Source of the DNA: Chitinophaga dinghuensis
Lineage (GTDB): Bacteria > Bacteroidota > Bacteroidia > Chitinophagales > Chitinophagaceae
Length of the DNA stretch: 64,000 nt
Direction: 5' to 3'
Assembly: GCF_003259435.1 (NCBI RefSeq)
Contig: NZ_QLMA01000002.1
Span: 806,001-870,000, forward strand
Shown: in pieces, positions 42,804-52,925 of the stretch
Numbering within the stretch: the stretch's first letter is position 1
Layout of the letters: every line of letters begins with the position of its first letter
Position numbers and translations under genes: made by a program
The notes under the pieces: model-generated
The model's database searches: none
Seen by the model: the letters and a program-made list of their open reading frames with translations, nothing else
What the model was told of the DNA's origin: nothing

Positions 42804-45068
42804 TCACGGCTTATTCAGATCATAGCAATGAAATGTATCCGTTGGTAACAGGCCGTATCTCCCTGTGGTTTTAAAATTTTGTATTACTTCTCCCACTCTG
42901 TTATTCATTCTCCGCAGATTATAATTTGATATCACCCAGTTCATTGGATATTCCTCTGTATCGTGCGGCCGATATAAATTGATTTCCTCATCTACTACAT
43001 AGTTCGGCGAATTCTTGCTGGTGAAATATTTATTCAACCGATCATTATTCACATCCGTCTGGGAGCCATAAGTGCCCAACACGGCTACTATAGGCGCCGC
43101 CAGCGTATTCACAAATGCATTCATTCTCCCTTTAGGCTTTGAACTATCGGAGCCATTGGTAATATGAATCAACCGGAAACGCAATTTGCTAAACAACATG
43201 GAATCTTCTCCTTTGGCAGCGGTCATCAATGAATCCAACCGCAACATCATTTCCTGTACTACACCCGCGCCGGAGTTATCGAAGTAACCGCCGTCCACGA
43301 AATAATAGCCACCCAGTTCTCCGGCAGGAGAAATATAAGGGAACCTGGAACTCAATACTGCGGCGGTACTTAGCCGTAAATTATGATAACGGTTTTTGGA
43401 AGCTGTGTCGGCTATCTCCACTACATCATAACGTTTGCTGAAATCAAGTTGCGCAGTGCTCACAACACTCGGCATCCCATGCTGTACTTCAGTGGTATTG
43501 ATAAAGAGAACTGGCAGTCTCCCCGTGGTATCCATAAAATGATCTATGGGATATTTAAATGCATTGGTATACATGCTGTCTGCTGCCCCTTCCATCACGC
43601 GTTCCAGGGCAGCGGCGCGGTCCTGAAATGCGCCGGCAAAATGGCCCCATGTATCCGGACCAAAATACCTGGCCATCAGAAAACTGAGGAAATCTGTGCG
43701 CAGAAAATTCTGAACAGCAGGCGTATACTCGGTCGACTCATTTTGATGAATGATACTGTAGTATGCGGTGTTACCCACAGAACCGCCAGAGGCGCTGGAC
43801 AAACAAAGCAGATGATTGGAAAAACGTCTGGCAGGATCTTTTCGGGTGCAATCTTCCATTGCAGATAATATCGACGATACCCAGTAACCAGAGCGGGAAG
43901 CGCCACCATCAGACATTACAAGGTATACATCATAAGGATGATCTGCACTGGATGCTGCTATCAACGCCGCTCTGTCGGGATGATGCAACCATTTATAGAA
44001 GTAAGTACAAACTTTATCACGCTGGTTATAATCAATGGCAGGCTTTTGATTCAGCGTCCGTACTTTGTACGGATCAAAGAAACTCCCACTGATAAATAAC
44101 ACCAACAGTAAAATGAAAAAGAAATTTAACCGGTACTGAATGGAAAAAAAGCTGATAAGACCCGCCAGTCCGATCAGAAACCCGAAAGCTGTCAATACAA
44201 CGGCTAATGGCCCCATACTATTGGCAAAAGGGATACTGAGAATACTGGTAAAATAAATAGAGATGCCAATGAACGATAACAAATTAAACCAGATGAAATA
44301 ACCTACTTCATTGGCGCCATGGGTGCTGTTGGTAATCTTCCGGTTAAGCGCTTTTAGCTTTTCCGAATGGTCTGTATCTCCTTTTCGAATATCCTGTTCC
44401 CGCCGGATGAAGGCCCAGGTAAACAATAACTGCAAAAGAAACAGGAATATCGCATAACCACTCAGGTAAGTCGGATATACCGGTGCGCTGCTGTCACATC
44501 GCAGTCCGATACACATAAACACTGACCAGAAACAGATGATGGCAATGATGAGTATGATCAACCATATTTTATTTCGTTTCCTATGCGTATGCGCAGGTCC
44601 GAAACTCAGGTTAATCAGTAAGTAGATAAGATTTTGCGCCAGGATAAATAAGAGCAGTTCCCAGGTATACAAGGCTTTCCCCACTGTTACTCCTATTAAT
44701 TGCTGTAATCCCGGGAGCCCCAGAATGGCCGTTTCTATGCTCACAAATGCGTTGAATGCCATCAGTCGGGGTCCATGTGTCAGGAATGCATTTCTTAGGC
44801 TGTTTGTGGCGTCTTTTCCTTTTTTATAGCTAACAATCCGGGCACTATACCAAATGACATATGCCCAGAAACAAATGGCTATAAACGAAAAGAAACGTGG
44901 GCCTGCATATTCAGAAACCTGGATGATAATATCCTGCCCGATGGATAATTTCGTAAACAGGAAAAAAGATCCGATGATAGTTACCACACCGGGGAAGAAG
45001 AGCCAGAGACAGGAAAGCAATTCCCGGAAAAAGTCGATGGCTTTCAGTTTGAAAGTACTTGTGCTCAT
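42804..45068 (-). CDS. Polytopic membrane protein with patatin-like phospholipase domain
   Basis: In this 754-residue protein the N-terminal half (1-355) has about nine to ten membrane helices. The C-terminal half is a patatin-like hydrolase. It has SDGGASRSGYW (oxyanion-type glycine loop), SSASGGSVGNTAYY with the nucleophile serine in a SxSGG form rather than strict GxSxG, and DGGYFDNSGAG with the catalytic aspartate. Such enzymes release fatty acids from lipids. The fusion to so many helices is unusual and places the active site at the membrane, with sidedness uncertain. It is a single gene with no defence-type partners next to it. Confidence 0.8.
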   Translation of the reverse strand: MSTSTFKLKAIDFFRELLSCLWLFFPGVVTIIGSFFLFTKLSIGQDIIIQVSEYAGPRFFSFIAICFWAYVIWYSARIVSYKKGKDATNSLRNAFLTHGPRLMAFNAFVSIETAILGLPGLQQLIGVTVGKALYTWELLLFILAQNLIYLLINLSFGPAHTHRKRNKIWLIILIIAIICFWSVFMCIGLRCDSSAPVYPTYLSGYAIFLFLLQLLFTWAFIRREQDIRKGDTDHSEKLKALNRKITNSTHGANEVGYFIWFNLLSFIGISIYFTSILSIPFANSMGPLAVVLTAFGFLIGLAGLISFFSIQYRLNFFFILLLVLFISGSFFDPYKVRTLNQKPAIDYNQRDKVCTYFYKWLHHPDRAALIAASSADHPYDVYLVMSDGGASRSGYWVSSILSAMEDCTRKDPARRFSNHLLCLSSASGGSVGNTAYYSIIHQNESTEYTPAVQNFLRTDFLSFLMARYFGPDTWGHFAGAFQDRAAALERVMEGAADSMYTNAFKYPIDHFMDTTGRLPVLFINTTEVQHGMPSVVSTAQLDFSKRYDVVEIADTASKNRYHNLRLSTAAVLSSRFPYISPAGELGGYYFVDGGYFDNSGAGVVQEMMLRLDSLMTAAKGEDSMLFSKLRFRLIHITNGSDSSKPKGRMNAFVNTLAAPIVAVLGTYGSQTDVNNDRLNKYFTSKNSPNYVVDEEINLYRPHDTEEYPMNWVISNYNLRRMNNRVGEVIQNFKTTGRYGLLPTDTFHCYDLNKP

Positions 45069-45255
45069 TTTTTGGGGTCTTTGAAGTCTGAATAAAAATT
45101 AAACAATAGAGCTGGCGATTGCTATAGGTCGATACGATATACCTAAAATTAACAATATATCTTAATTTCTCCCGCTTTTCCTTTATTGCCTGCGCCTTGT
45201 TATCTTTAGGGTACCAAACCAGGAAATTCCTACAGTCAGAATCCTGAAGAATCCC

Positions 45256-48200
45256 ATGATCCGACTATTCGCTGATTTATTTCGAATCCGCTTATTAGCA
45301 GCTACTCTGGCCATTTTAAATGGTATGCTGTACTGCGCCAATGTTGCAGCACAAGCTCCCTTTGCACATAAATTTACTCATCTTGATATCAACAACGGCT
45401 TAGCCAGTAACCATGTTTCCGCCATCTTACAGGATCGTAAAGGGTTTATCTGGATAGCCAGCACAGCCCTGCAACGCTATGATGGCTCCAATCTGATTAC
45501 TGTAGCGAGTTTCGACAGAATACCGGGTTCTATATACTACGATGATATTTGTTTGTGTGAAGACAAGAAAGGACGGATCTGGATGGGTACACCCGACAAT
45601 ATTCGTATATACGATCCTGTTACCACCCGCATGCGCGTGGTAAAAACGCTCAATAGTGGTGCAACCTCTGAAGGACTGCAATGCAGCAATATTCTGGAAG
45701 ATCAGCAGGGCGACATCTGGGCATCAACGGATGACGGTCTTCTGAAATATGATACCAGTACACAGTCTTTTAGAAAGGCTATCCGGATACCCGAAGTCTA
45801 TCGCAGTCAGATTCAGGATGCTATAATGGAAGATGAAAAAGGGAATATCTGGTTCAGTGGGGAAGACGGACTTTTCATATTGAGTAAAGACAGAAAGCAG
45901 CTTTACCATCATGGGAATAACCCGGAACATCTGCCAGTGCTGAATATCCGACGATCATTTAAACGATTCTACACGGACCCTGCACATAATATCTGGCTGG
46001 CAGCCCGTGGCGGCTATGCCTATAGATATGATCCTGCCACTATGCGGTTGGATTCCTTTTATTTCACCAACAAAGGACAAGAGAATCGTGTCCCCATTTT
46101 CGATATTAGTGCGGGGCCGGAAGGAAGAGTATGGGTAGCCACGGAAACGAATGGTATATTCCGTTTTAATCCACAAGCGCAAAAATTCGATCTCAATATA
46201 CAAGCGGACAATGCCGACCCGCAGGCGCTTCACTATGATTATGAAGCCAACTGCATGATGAGTGACCGCGAAGGTCACTTATGGATAGGTACAGATCACG
46301 GCGTAAATATTCTGAGCTTACACAGCCAGTCGTTTCATGTGCTGGATCAACGAACAAAGTTCTCTCAAAGTAAAGCCCGACTCCCTTCTGCAGAGGTAAC
46401 GGGGATTTTCCAGGGCTCTAACGGTTACGTATATATTGGTTATTGGGGAAAAGGGTTTGCCTGTCTCTCTCCCAATATGGACCTGCTGGGAACATTTAAT
46501 AATAAATCGGGGCCGCCAGACTCCAGTATTCCGGAGGAACGTAGTCTGGTATGGACTTTCGCAGAGCTGCACGATGGAACAATCGTTATTGGGCAGGAGA
46601 ATGGCAATCTTTCCCTGTTCGATCCTATTACCCGTAAGTTTAAAAAACATCTCCAGCATCCGGCCTTACATCTGCAAACACCGCTGGTATTATTGCCGCA
46701 ATACGATACTACTGTGTGGATTGGGTTGTACAAGAAAGGACTTGCCTGCTGGAATCCTGCTACGAACCGCTTCTCCCAATACCAGGCGTTGCTGGATAGT
46801 CTGCAACGGCCTACCAGCGTAATGGATATCGTGCCCTATCAGGATTCGCTGCTATGGCTGGCAACCAGTACTTCCGGATTGCTGTTGTTTAATCCCCATA
46901 ATAATCAACTGACAGAACGCTATACCTTTAAATGGAAGAACCGCAAAACCGGAAACGTAACCTGTCTGCTACGTTACAACGACTCATTACTGCTGGCAGG
47001 TACTGATCAGGGGCTTTGGATATTTAATCTGCATACCCGGAAATCCCATCCAATACTCAATCACAACCAGCTTTTCAACGAATGGGTACTGGGTATGGAA
47101 AAAGATAAAACGAAAGATATCTGGTTGACTACCCAATATGGATTTTATAAATTATCCATGGATAACCAGCTATTAGAAACTTTTGTCCAGGGAGATGATA
47201 TCATTGATAACAACCGCAAGGTACGCCGGCAGGTATTGCAGTTACAGAACGGACAGTTGCTCATTGGGGCCTCGGATTATGTGCTGAGTCTGGATCCGCA
47301 TGATCTGAAGAAAGCGCCGCCACCACCAGATGTTACTATTCTCAATCTGCGGGTGATGGATTCCATGGTATTAATAGGCGCCGCTATGGCTGAAAATAAG
47401 CCAGTAGAGCTGCATCACAGACAGAATTTCATCTCCATAGAATTTAAAAGTCTGCAATACCACCAGGAGAAAATTAAATACTATTATCAGTTGGAAGGCG
47501 TAGATGAGAAATGGGTCATTGCAGATGCTTCACTGATAGCAAAATACACGAATCTGCCGCCGGGGAATTATACCTTCCGTGTAAAGTCGGCCAACTCCAC
47601 TGGTACCTATTCGGATGATATCACGATGTTGAAAATCAATATCCGTCCTGCCTTCTGGCAGACCGGCTGGTTCCGCTTACTGGCGCTGGCTTTGGCGGTA
47701 GCGTTGATATATTTCTATGTAAGGTTACGTATATCGATTGTTAGGAGAGACGCGCGTCAGCGGGCCAGCATTCAGCAAGAGATAGCGCAGCTGGAGATGA
47801 AGGCACTGAGAGCGCAAATGAATCCGCATTTTATCTTCAATGCGTTGAATTCTATCCAGATTTTCATGATGAAGAATGAAACGGAATCAGCGCAGGCTTA
47901 TCTGAGCCGGTTTGCAAAGCTCATTCGAAACGTATTGGATAACTCCCAGTTAAATCACATCTCTGTAGTGAAGGAAGTGAGTATGCTGGAGAATTATATG
48001 GAGCTGGAAAAACTTCGTTTTACCGACCAGTTTGAATACAGTATCATCGTAGATCCGCAACTGGAAGCTGATTTGGTGGAAATACCCACCATGATTGTAC
48101 AACCATTTGTAGAAAATGCAATCTGGCATGGTTTGGTGCATAAGAAAGAAAAGGGTCGACTAACTATTCGTTTCTGGGAGGAGCCGGGAAGGATTTTATG

Positions 48201-48429
48201 TACAGTAGAGGATAATGGAGTAGGAAGAGAAAAATCTGCTGCCATAAAGCAAATGCAAGGGGAGAGACACCGATCCAGAGGCTTGCAGATCACCCGCGAC
48301 AGACTGGTGATTTATAACAGCCGCTTTCATGTGGAAGCAGGATTTGAAATAGAAGATTTGTATCAGGAAGATGGTAGTCCCGCGGGAACGCGCGTTACCC
48401 TTTGGTTTCCGCAGGAGCTGGATAAATAA
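45256..48429 (+). CDS. Two-component sensor: beta-propeller, Y_Y_Y domain, LytS-type kinase
   Basis: The 1057-residue protein has a signal peptide (to about residue 33) and then two seven-bladed propellers made of RegA/two-component propeller repeats (HLDINNGLASNHVSAILQDR, DRKGFIWIAST, EGHLWIGTDHGV). A Y_Y_Y domain (about 720-790) and one membrane helix (about 805-825) follow. The His_kinase domain has QMNPHFIFNALNSI for the phospho-histidine, QPFVENAIWHGL and VEDNGVGR. Propeller sensors of this class often sense glycans. A LytTR response regulator normally follows; none is here. A weak -7 box TATCTTTA lies at 45201-45208. Confidence 0.93.
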   Translation: MIRLFADLFRIRLLAATLAILNGMLYCANVAAQAPFAHKFTHLDINNGLASNHVSAILQDRKGFIWIASTALQRYDGSNLITVASFDRIPGSIYYDDICLCEDKKGRIWMGTPDNIRIYDPVTTRMRVVKTLNSGATSEGLQCSNILEDQQGDIWASTDDGLLKYDTSTQSFRKAIRIPEVYRSQIQDAIMEDEKGNIWFSGEDGLFILSKDRKQLYHHGNNPEHLPVLNIRRSFKRFYTDPAHNIWLAARGGYAYRYDPATMRLDSFYFTNKGQENRVPIFDISAGPEGRVWVATETNGIFRFNPQAQKFDLNIQADNADPQALHYDYEANCMMSDREGHLWIGTDHGVNILSLHSQSFHVLDQRTKFSQSKARLPSAEVTGIFQGSNGYVYIGYWGKGFACLSPNMDLLGTFNNKSGPPDSSIPEERSLVWTFAELHDGTIVIGQENGNLSLFDPITRKFKKHLQHPALHLQTPLVLLPQYDTTVWIGLYKKGLACWNPATNRFSQYQALLDSLQRPTSVMDIVPYQDSLLWLATSTSGLLLFNPHNNQLTERYTFKWKNRKTGNVTCLLRYNDSLLLAGTDQGLWIFNLHTRKSHPILNHNQLFNEWVLGMEKDKTKDIWLTTQYGFYKLSMDNQLLETFVQGDDIIDNNRKVRRQVLQLQNGQLLIGASDYVLSLDPHDLKKAPPPPDVTILNLRVMDSMVLIGAAMAENKPVELHHRQNFISIEFKSLQYHQEKIKYYYQLEGVDEKWVIADASLIAKYTNLPPGNYTFRVKSANSTGTYSDDITMLKINIRPAFWQTGWFRLLALALAVALIYFYVRLRISIVRRDARQRASIQQEIAQLEMKALRAQMNPHFIFNALNSIQIFMMKNETESAQAYLSRFAKLIRNVLDNSQLNHISVVKEVSMLENYMELEKLRFTDQFEYSIIVDPQLEADLVEIPTMIVQPFVENAIWHGLVHKKEKGRLTIRFWEEPGRILCTVEDNGVGREKSAAIKQMQGERHRSRGLQITRDRLVIYNSRFHVEAGFEIEDLYQEDGSPAGTRVTLWFPQELDK

Positions 48430-48430
48430 T

Positions 48431-48458
48431 AGAGAGCCGGTAAATTTACCGGCTCTCT
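48431..48458. terminator. Bidirectional palindromic terminator
   Basis: AGAGAGCCGGTAAA and TTTACCGGCTCTCT are perfect 14-base arms without a spacer, extended by AT pairs on each side. It lies between the convergent sensor kinase and nuclease genes, directly after the sensor stop codon. Confidence 0.8.
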
Positions 48459-48465
48459 ATTTTTA

Positions 48466-49869
48466 TCAGGATAATCCAATTTCGTAATGTCTTTCCGGAA
48501 TTTCAATATCCAGGAAGCCTTTTTTGAACAACCATGCTTTGAAGATTTTCTGCACTTCGTATTCGCCATGTACCAAGAAGAGTTTTTTGATCTCTTTCGG
48601 GTCCTGGCAGGAGAGCCACTGGCTTAGATCTTCATAATCGCCATGGGCACTCATGGAACGAATGACTCCTACTTCCGCATTTACCTGGAAGCGGGTACCA
48701 TAGATAGATACTTCTTTAGCGCCATTCATCAGGCGTCCGCCCAGGGATTCCGGTTCGCAGTAGCCCACGATCAGAATGGTATTTTTTGCTTCGTCGATAT
48801 TGTTTGCAATGTGGTGTTTAACCCTTCCTGCTTCGGCCATGCCTGATGCGGAGATGATCACACATGGTTCCTGACGGAAGTTGAGATTCTTGGATTCATC
48901 TACGGACTTCACATAACGTAATCCTGGGAAATCAAACGGATCGCTGTCTCTTTTTAACAGGTCGGAAACAGCGCGGTTAAAGACTTCCGGGTGGGCTTTG
49001 GTAACCTGTGTAGCCTCGGTAGACAATGGACTGTCTACGAAGATGTCTACTTTAGGCAGTTTCCCATCCAGCTGCATTTTATTCAGAGAGTAAAGTAATT
49101 CCTGTGTGCGGCCAACGCTGAAAGCGGGGATAATGAGCTTACCTCTTTTTTCAACGCAGGTGTGGGTAATATATCTGAGAAGTTCATCGTCGGCAGGTTT
49201 GGCGTCGGCATGGAGCGTGCTGCCGTAGGTGGATTCCATCAGGATGTAATCTGCCTGAGGGAAGGTGGCTGGCGACTTGAGAATCTCATCATTGTAACGG
49301 CCGATATCGCCGCTGAAAGTGATCTGTTCTGTTTTACCATTCTCTGTGATGCGAAGGTGCATGGCGGCGGCGCCTACTATATGTCCGGCATCTGTGAACA
49401 TTACCTGAATATCCGGATCGATGGAAGTCCAGGTATTATAACCCATTGTCTTCAGGAAACGGATCGCATTTTTGGCATCTTCGACAGTGTAGAGGGGTTG
49501 CAGATAAGGTTGTCCTTCTTGTGCTCTTTTCTTATTGGAGAATTTGATATCATCTTCCTGGATTTCAGCAGAATCCAGCAGGAGGATTTCGGCCATATCC
49601 CGGGTGGCCGGAGTGCAGTAAATCGGGCCTTGGTAGCCCATTTTAATAAGACGGGGAATCAGTCCGGTGTGATCGATATGTGCGTGAGAAAGCACCATGT
49701 AGGTAACTTCTTTCGGATCAAAGCCGAAGTCCCTGTTGAGGGCGTCCGTGTCTTTTCCCATACCCTGGAACATTCCACAATCGAGCAGGATTTTCTTGCC
49801 GTTCTTCAAAGTGATCAGATGCTTAGATCCCGTTACTGTGCGGGCAGCACCATGAAATGCAATCTTCAT
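48466..49869 (-). CDS. Beta-CASP metallo-beta-lactamase-fold ribonuclease (CPSF-like)
   Basis: From MKIAFHGAARTVTGSKH at 49869 the protein has 467 residues. The metal-binding motif is SHAHIDHTGLIPRL, with further ligands in FTDAGHIVGAAAMH and SGDIGR. The beta-CASP cap has SVGRTQELLYSL, and the C-terminal RMMD-type motif lies in VHGEYEVQK. The family cleaves RNA in a single-strand-specific way. The frame runs 23 codons further upstream, but the chosen ATG matches the family start. It is the last gene of the operon that begins with the HD-PycTM gene, 22 bp after DUF4442. Confidence 0.92.
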   Translation of the reverse strand: MKIAFHGAARTVTGSKHLITLKNGKKILLDCGMFQGMGKDTDALNRDFGFDPKEVTYMVLSHAHIDHTGLIPRLIKMGYQGPIYCTPATRDMAEILLLDSAEIQEDDIKFSNKKRAQEGQPYLQPLYTVEDAKNAIRFLKTMGYNTWTSIDPDIQVMFTDAGHIVGAAAMHLRITENGKTEQITFSGDIGRYNDEILKSPATFPQADYILMESTYGSTLHADAKPADDELLRYITHTCVEKRGKLIIPAFSVGRTQELLYSLNKMQLDGKLPKVDIFVDSPLSTEATQVTKAHPEVFNRAVSDLLKRDSDPFDFPGLRYVKSVDESKNLNFRQEPCVIISASGMAEAGRVKHHIANNIDEAKNTILIVGYCEPESLGGRLMNGAKEVSIYGTRFQVNAEVGVIRSMSAHGDYEDLSQWLSCQDPKEIKKLFLVHGEYEVQKIFKAWLFKKGFLDIEIPERHYEIGLS

Positions 49870-49891
49870 AATTAAGGGTATTTTAGTAAGA

Positions 49892-50419
49892 TTAAGCTGA
49901 CCTGGCTTTAAAAGACCAGGTAATGTCGAAGGAGGCAATTACTATGCCCTCTTTATTTCTACCTTCTGAACGCATGGTGATGGAAGTCGGTTCATTCTCC
50001 TGCAACGCTTTGGTAATGGCTGCTTTCATTGCAGGGATGTCCGTACAAGTGAAGTAAGTAGTGCCGGTGGCTTTCTTCACAAATGTTGCCTGCATACCGG
50101 TAACGAGCATGGATACATTCCGGGTAGCGCTGCGTGCATACATCATTGCCGGCAATCCTGTACTCAGTTCTCCGGCCATTGCAAGACAGGCAAAGTAAGT
50201 GGAGCGAAATGGATTCTGTGATAACCAACGGTAAGGAACCTGGGCAACGCATTGTTCTTCTGATACGGATACCAGGCGAACTCCAGCCAGCCAGGCGGCG
50301 GGCAACTTCCAGAATGTAAATGCTGAAAACTTAAACGGATGCTGTGCAAATCTTAAGAAAGATTGCACAGCATCCGTTTTAAAATAAGTGGCGCCGTTTT
50401 CCATGGGCTTACTATTCAT
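49892..50419 (-). CDS. DUF4442 hot-dog-fold protein
   Basis: The 175-residue protein (170 if it starts at 50404) has the DUF4442 pattern related to PaaI-type thioesterases: RFAQHPFKFSAFTFWKLPAA, VSEEQCVAQVPYRWLSQNPF, YFACLAMAGELSTGL. The hot-dog fold acts on acyl-CoA or acyl-ACP thioesters; the substrate is unknown here. The N-terminus overlaps the thioredoxin-like gene by 8 bases, so translation may be coupled. It is the fourth gene of the operon. Confidence 0.85.
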   Translation of the reverse strand: MNSKPMENGATYFKTDAVQSFLRFAQHPFKFSAFTFWKLPAAWLAGVRLVSVSEEQCVAQVPYRWLSQNPFRSTYFACLAMAGELSTGLPAMMYARSATRNVSMLVTGMQATFVKKATGTTYFTCTDIPAMKAAITKALQENEPTSITMRSEGRNKEGIVIASFDITWSFKARSA

Positions 50420-50915
50420 TGATGTAATTGGATGGCTGAAGGGCTGATGGACTCCATTGTTTCAGCATATCCATCACTTTCTTTTTGTCGTAGGAGTCGG
50501 CAGATTCCAGCAAGCCAGAGTTCTGCGTGTGGATACGATTTCCTTTTTCATCCAGGATAACAAATACCGGGAACCCGAATCGTTGTGGATATCCCAGTTC
50601 TTTTAACACAGGAAGGTTTTTATTTTCCTTGCTGTAATTGAGGTGGTAAACCACATAGTTCTTGTCCATGGTGGTTTTCAGCTCTGCATCATCTTCCACG
50701 AATTTATAAAAGCGCCGGCACCAGATACACCAGTTACCGCCAATCTGCAACAGCACATGTTTTTTCTCTTTGGCGGCTTTGACGATCGCTTCGGAAATAT
50801 CTTTTTTAGCGTTGGCTTCCGGATTATAGATGTGTTGTAAATCCAGCGTTTGAGCGTTGGCAGCGGGAATAATGAATCCCAGGCTTAAAATCAGCGTCCA
50901 TACATACTTCTTCAT
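50412..50915 (-). CDS. Exported thioredoxin-like protein
   Basis: The 167-residue protein has a Sec signal (cleavage near ANAQT) and a thioredoxin fold. The active site is GGNWCIWCRRF, a CxxC of the CIWC type, with the cis-proline loop FGFPVFVILDEKG. It resembles the DUF255/thioredoxin_7 group. In the periplasm it would reduce or shuffle disulphides, perhaps serving envelope proteins. The exact partner is not visible. It lies 24 bp after ppk1. Confidence 0.88.
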   Translation of the reverse strand: MKKYVWTLILSLGFIIPAANAQTLDLQHIYNPEANAKKDISEAIVKAAKEKKHVLLQIGGNWCIWCRRFYKFVEDDAELKTTMDKNYVVYHLNYSKENKNLPVLKELGYPQRFGFPVFVILDEKGNRIHTQNSGLLESADSYDKKKVMDMLKQWSPSALQPSNYINE

Positions 50916-50939
50916 AAATAATATATCTATATCTGTAAT

Positions 50940-52919
50940 TTACTTTATTTTCTGAATATACCCCGTAATGGCTGTCTGTGCATTGGTAGGATCAGCTAAT
51001 TGCAGGGCTACTATATCTTTCAACTGTTGCTGGATCTGAGGATTGTATATCGGGACACAAACTTCTATGCGCCTGTAGAGGTTTCTGTTCATCCAGTCGG
51101 CGGAACCCATGTATACCTCCTCCTGGCCCGCATTGTGGAAAATGAATACCCTGGCATGTTCCAGGTATCTATCCACTATTCTGATCACGCGGATATTTGT
51201 GCCTGGAATCAGGCAGCAGATGCTTCTCACAATCAGGTCTATCTGAATACCGGCCTCACTGGCTTCATACAGCTTGGCGATCATGGCTTTCTCCTGGAGG
51301 TTATTCAACTTAATGGTAATCTTCGCGGGTTTACCGGCTTTCGCATGTTGAATTTCCCGGTCTATTAATGCCAGGAACTTATCCATCATATTGAATTGCG
51401 CTACCAGTAAGTGCTGGAATTGCAGGAAGTTATAATTGCCGGGCTGCTCTCTGCTTTGCAGGTAGAGGAAAAGTAGTTCCATTTCGCGGGTAATACCCAC
51501 ATGAGAGGTAAACAACACATGATCACCATAGAACCTGGCAGTCGACTCATTAAAATTCCCTGTGGCGATCAATCCGGAATAATCGGAGTGATATCCCCGT
51601 TTCCGCTTTACCAGGGCTGTTTTTGCGTGTACCTTCATGCCGGGAATACTATAAACGATTTTAACGCCTGCTTCCTTCATACGTTTTGCCCAACGGATAT
51701 TATTGGCTTCATCGAAGCGGGCTTTCAGTTCCACGAATACGGTTACCTGTTTTCCGTTCTTAGCGGCGGTAATCAATGCCTGCGCTATTTGCGATCCGGA
51801 GGCGATGCGGTACAGAGTGATGTATATCTCTGCAACATCCTGGTCTGTAGCTGCCTGGTTAAAGAAGCGCAGTACGTAATCATATCGTTGATAGGGCACA
51901 TGCACTACCAGGTCTTTTTGCTGTATAAGGTCCAGTATATGATCTGTAGCGGGAGCATCTGCAATGGCCGTAGGAGTATATGCCGGATAAAGGGCATTGG
52001 CGATAGCCACTGGCATGGGAAGGTCTGCCAGATCTTTAAGGTTATGGTATCTGCCTCCGGCTACCATTTCCTCATTGCTGAGATTAAAACGGGCAGCCAG
52101 CAGGTGACGCAATGGTAAAGGCATTGCTGCATCATAGAGGAACCTGGTAGGTACGCCAAGTTCCCGCTTGCGTATACCTGTTTCTATTTCTTCCAGGATA
52201 TCTCCTTTAAATTCGTCCATGTCCATTTCGGCATTGCGGGTCAGTTTGAAACTGTAGCTGCCGTTGACAGTATATCCAGGGAAGATATAATCCAGGTGAT
52301 TGCGGATAATATCGTCCAGGAGTACGATCTGGGCGAGGCCGTTTTCTGCTGGCAACTGCCGGAAACGGGGCAGGGAAGAGGGAATGTTCAGAATAGCATA
52401 TTCCTGCTTATCTGGTTGCTCCATTGAAGAAAGGGACACCGCCAGGTAAAGGGCGTTGTTTTCCGGAAAGTAAAGTTTGTCGGAATCCTTCAGCCATAAA
52501 GGTTGTAACCAGGTAAGAATAGTAGTGAGCAGATATTCGCGGGTAAGACCATTTTGAAAGGCGGTAAAGGCCTCATTATAACAGAGGTGTATCCCGTTTT
52601 CGCGTAAGGCGGGTAGTATATCTGTGGTGAGTATCTGACCATAGTGTTCCTGCTGGCGGTTGACTTCCGTCAGTACCTGACGGAGAGTATCCGGGCTCAC
52701 GGTTTCATCGCCACCGGCATAAGGTTCCTTTTCCAGCAGTTTATTCACAGCCAGGATGGCTGGCATTCTCACCCTGAAAAATTCATCCAGATTGGAAGAA
52801 TATATAGATAGAAATTTGATTCTTTCGTATAGGGGTACCTGTTGGTCCTGTGCCATGGTAAGTACCCGATAATTGAACGACAGCCAGCTCAGATCCCGGT
52901 TAAACAAAGGAATGGTCAT
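50940..52919 (-). CDS. ppk1: Polyphosphate kinase 1
   Basis: PPK1 makes polyphosphate from ATP reversibly. The 659-residue protein has the four-domain layout: FNRDLSWLSFNYRVL at the start, the central head domain, and two phospholipase-D-like catalytic domains. The phosphorylated histidine lies in MKVHAKTALVKRK, and ATGNFNESTARFYGDHVLF and YMGSADWMNRNLYRRIE are conserved. Length is slightly short but complete. It lies 6 bp after the HD-PycTM gene and is probably co-transcribed. No exopolyphosphatase (ppx) gene is in the window. Confidence 0.96.
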   Translation of the reverse strand: MTIPLFNRDLSWLSFNYRVLTMAQDQQVPLYERIKFLSIYSSNLDEFFRVRMPAILAVNKLLEKEPYAGGDETVSPDTLRQVLTEVNRQQEHYGQILTTDILPALRENGIHLCYNEAFTAFQNGLTREYLLTTILTWLQPLWLKDSDKLYFPENNALYLAVSLSSMEQPDKQEYAILNIPSSLPRFRQLPAENGLAQIVLLDDIIRNHLDYIFPGYTVNGSYSFKLTRNAEMDMDEFKGDILEEIETGIRKRELGVPTRFLYDAAMPLPLRHLLAARFNLSNEEMVAGGRYHNLKDLADLPMPVAIANALYPAYTPTAIADAPATDHILDLIQQKDLVVHVPYQRYDYVLRFFNQAATDQDVAEIYITLYRIASGSQIAQALITAAKNGKQVTVFVELKARFDEANNIRWAKRMKEAGVKIVYSIPGMKVHAKTALVKRKRGYHSDYSGLIATGNFNESTARFYGDHVLFTSHVGITREMELLFLYLQSREQPGNYNFLQFQHLLVAQFNMMDKFLALIDREIQHAKAGKPAKITIKLNNLQEKAMIAKLYEASEAGIQIDLIVRSICCLIPGTNIRVIRIVDRYLEHARVFIFHNAGQEEVYMGSADWMNRNLYRRIEVCVPIYNPQIQQQLKDIVALQLADPTNAQTAITGYIQKIK

Positions 52920-52925
52920 ATGTGC

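Noticed and set aside
49162..49875. 237-codon open frame opposite the beta-CASP nuclease
   Set aside because: It is a shadow frame; metal motifs prove the other strand.
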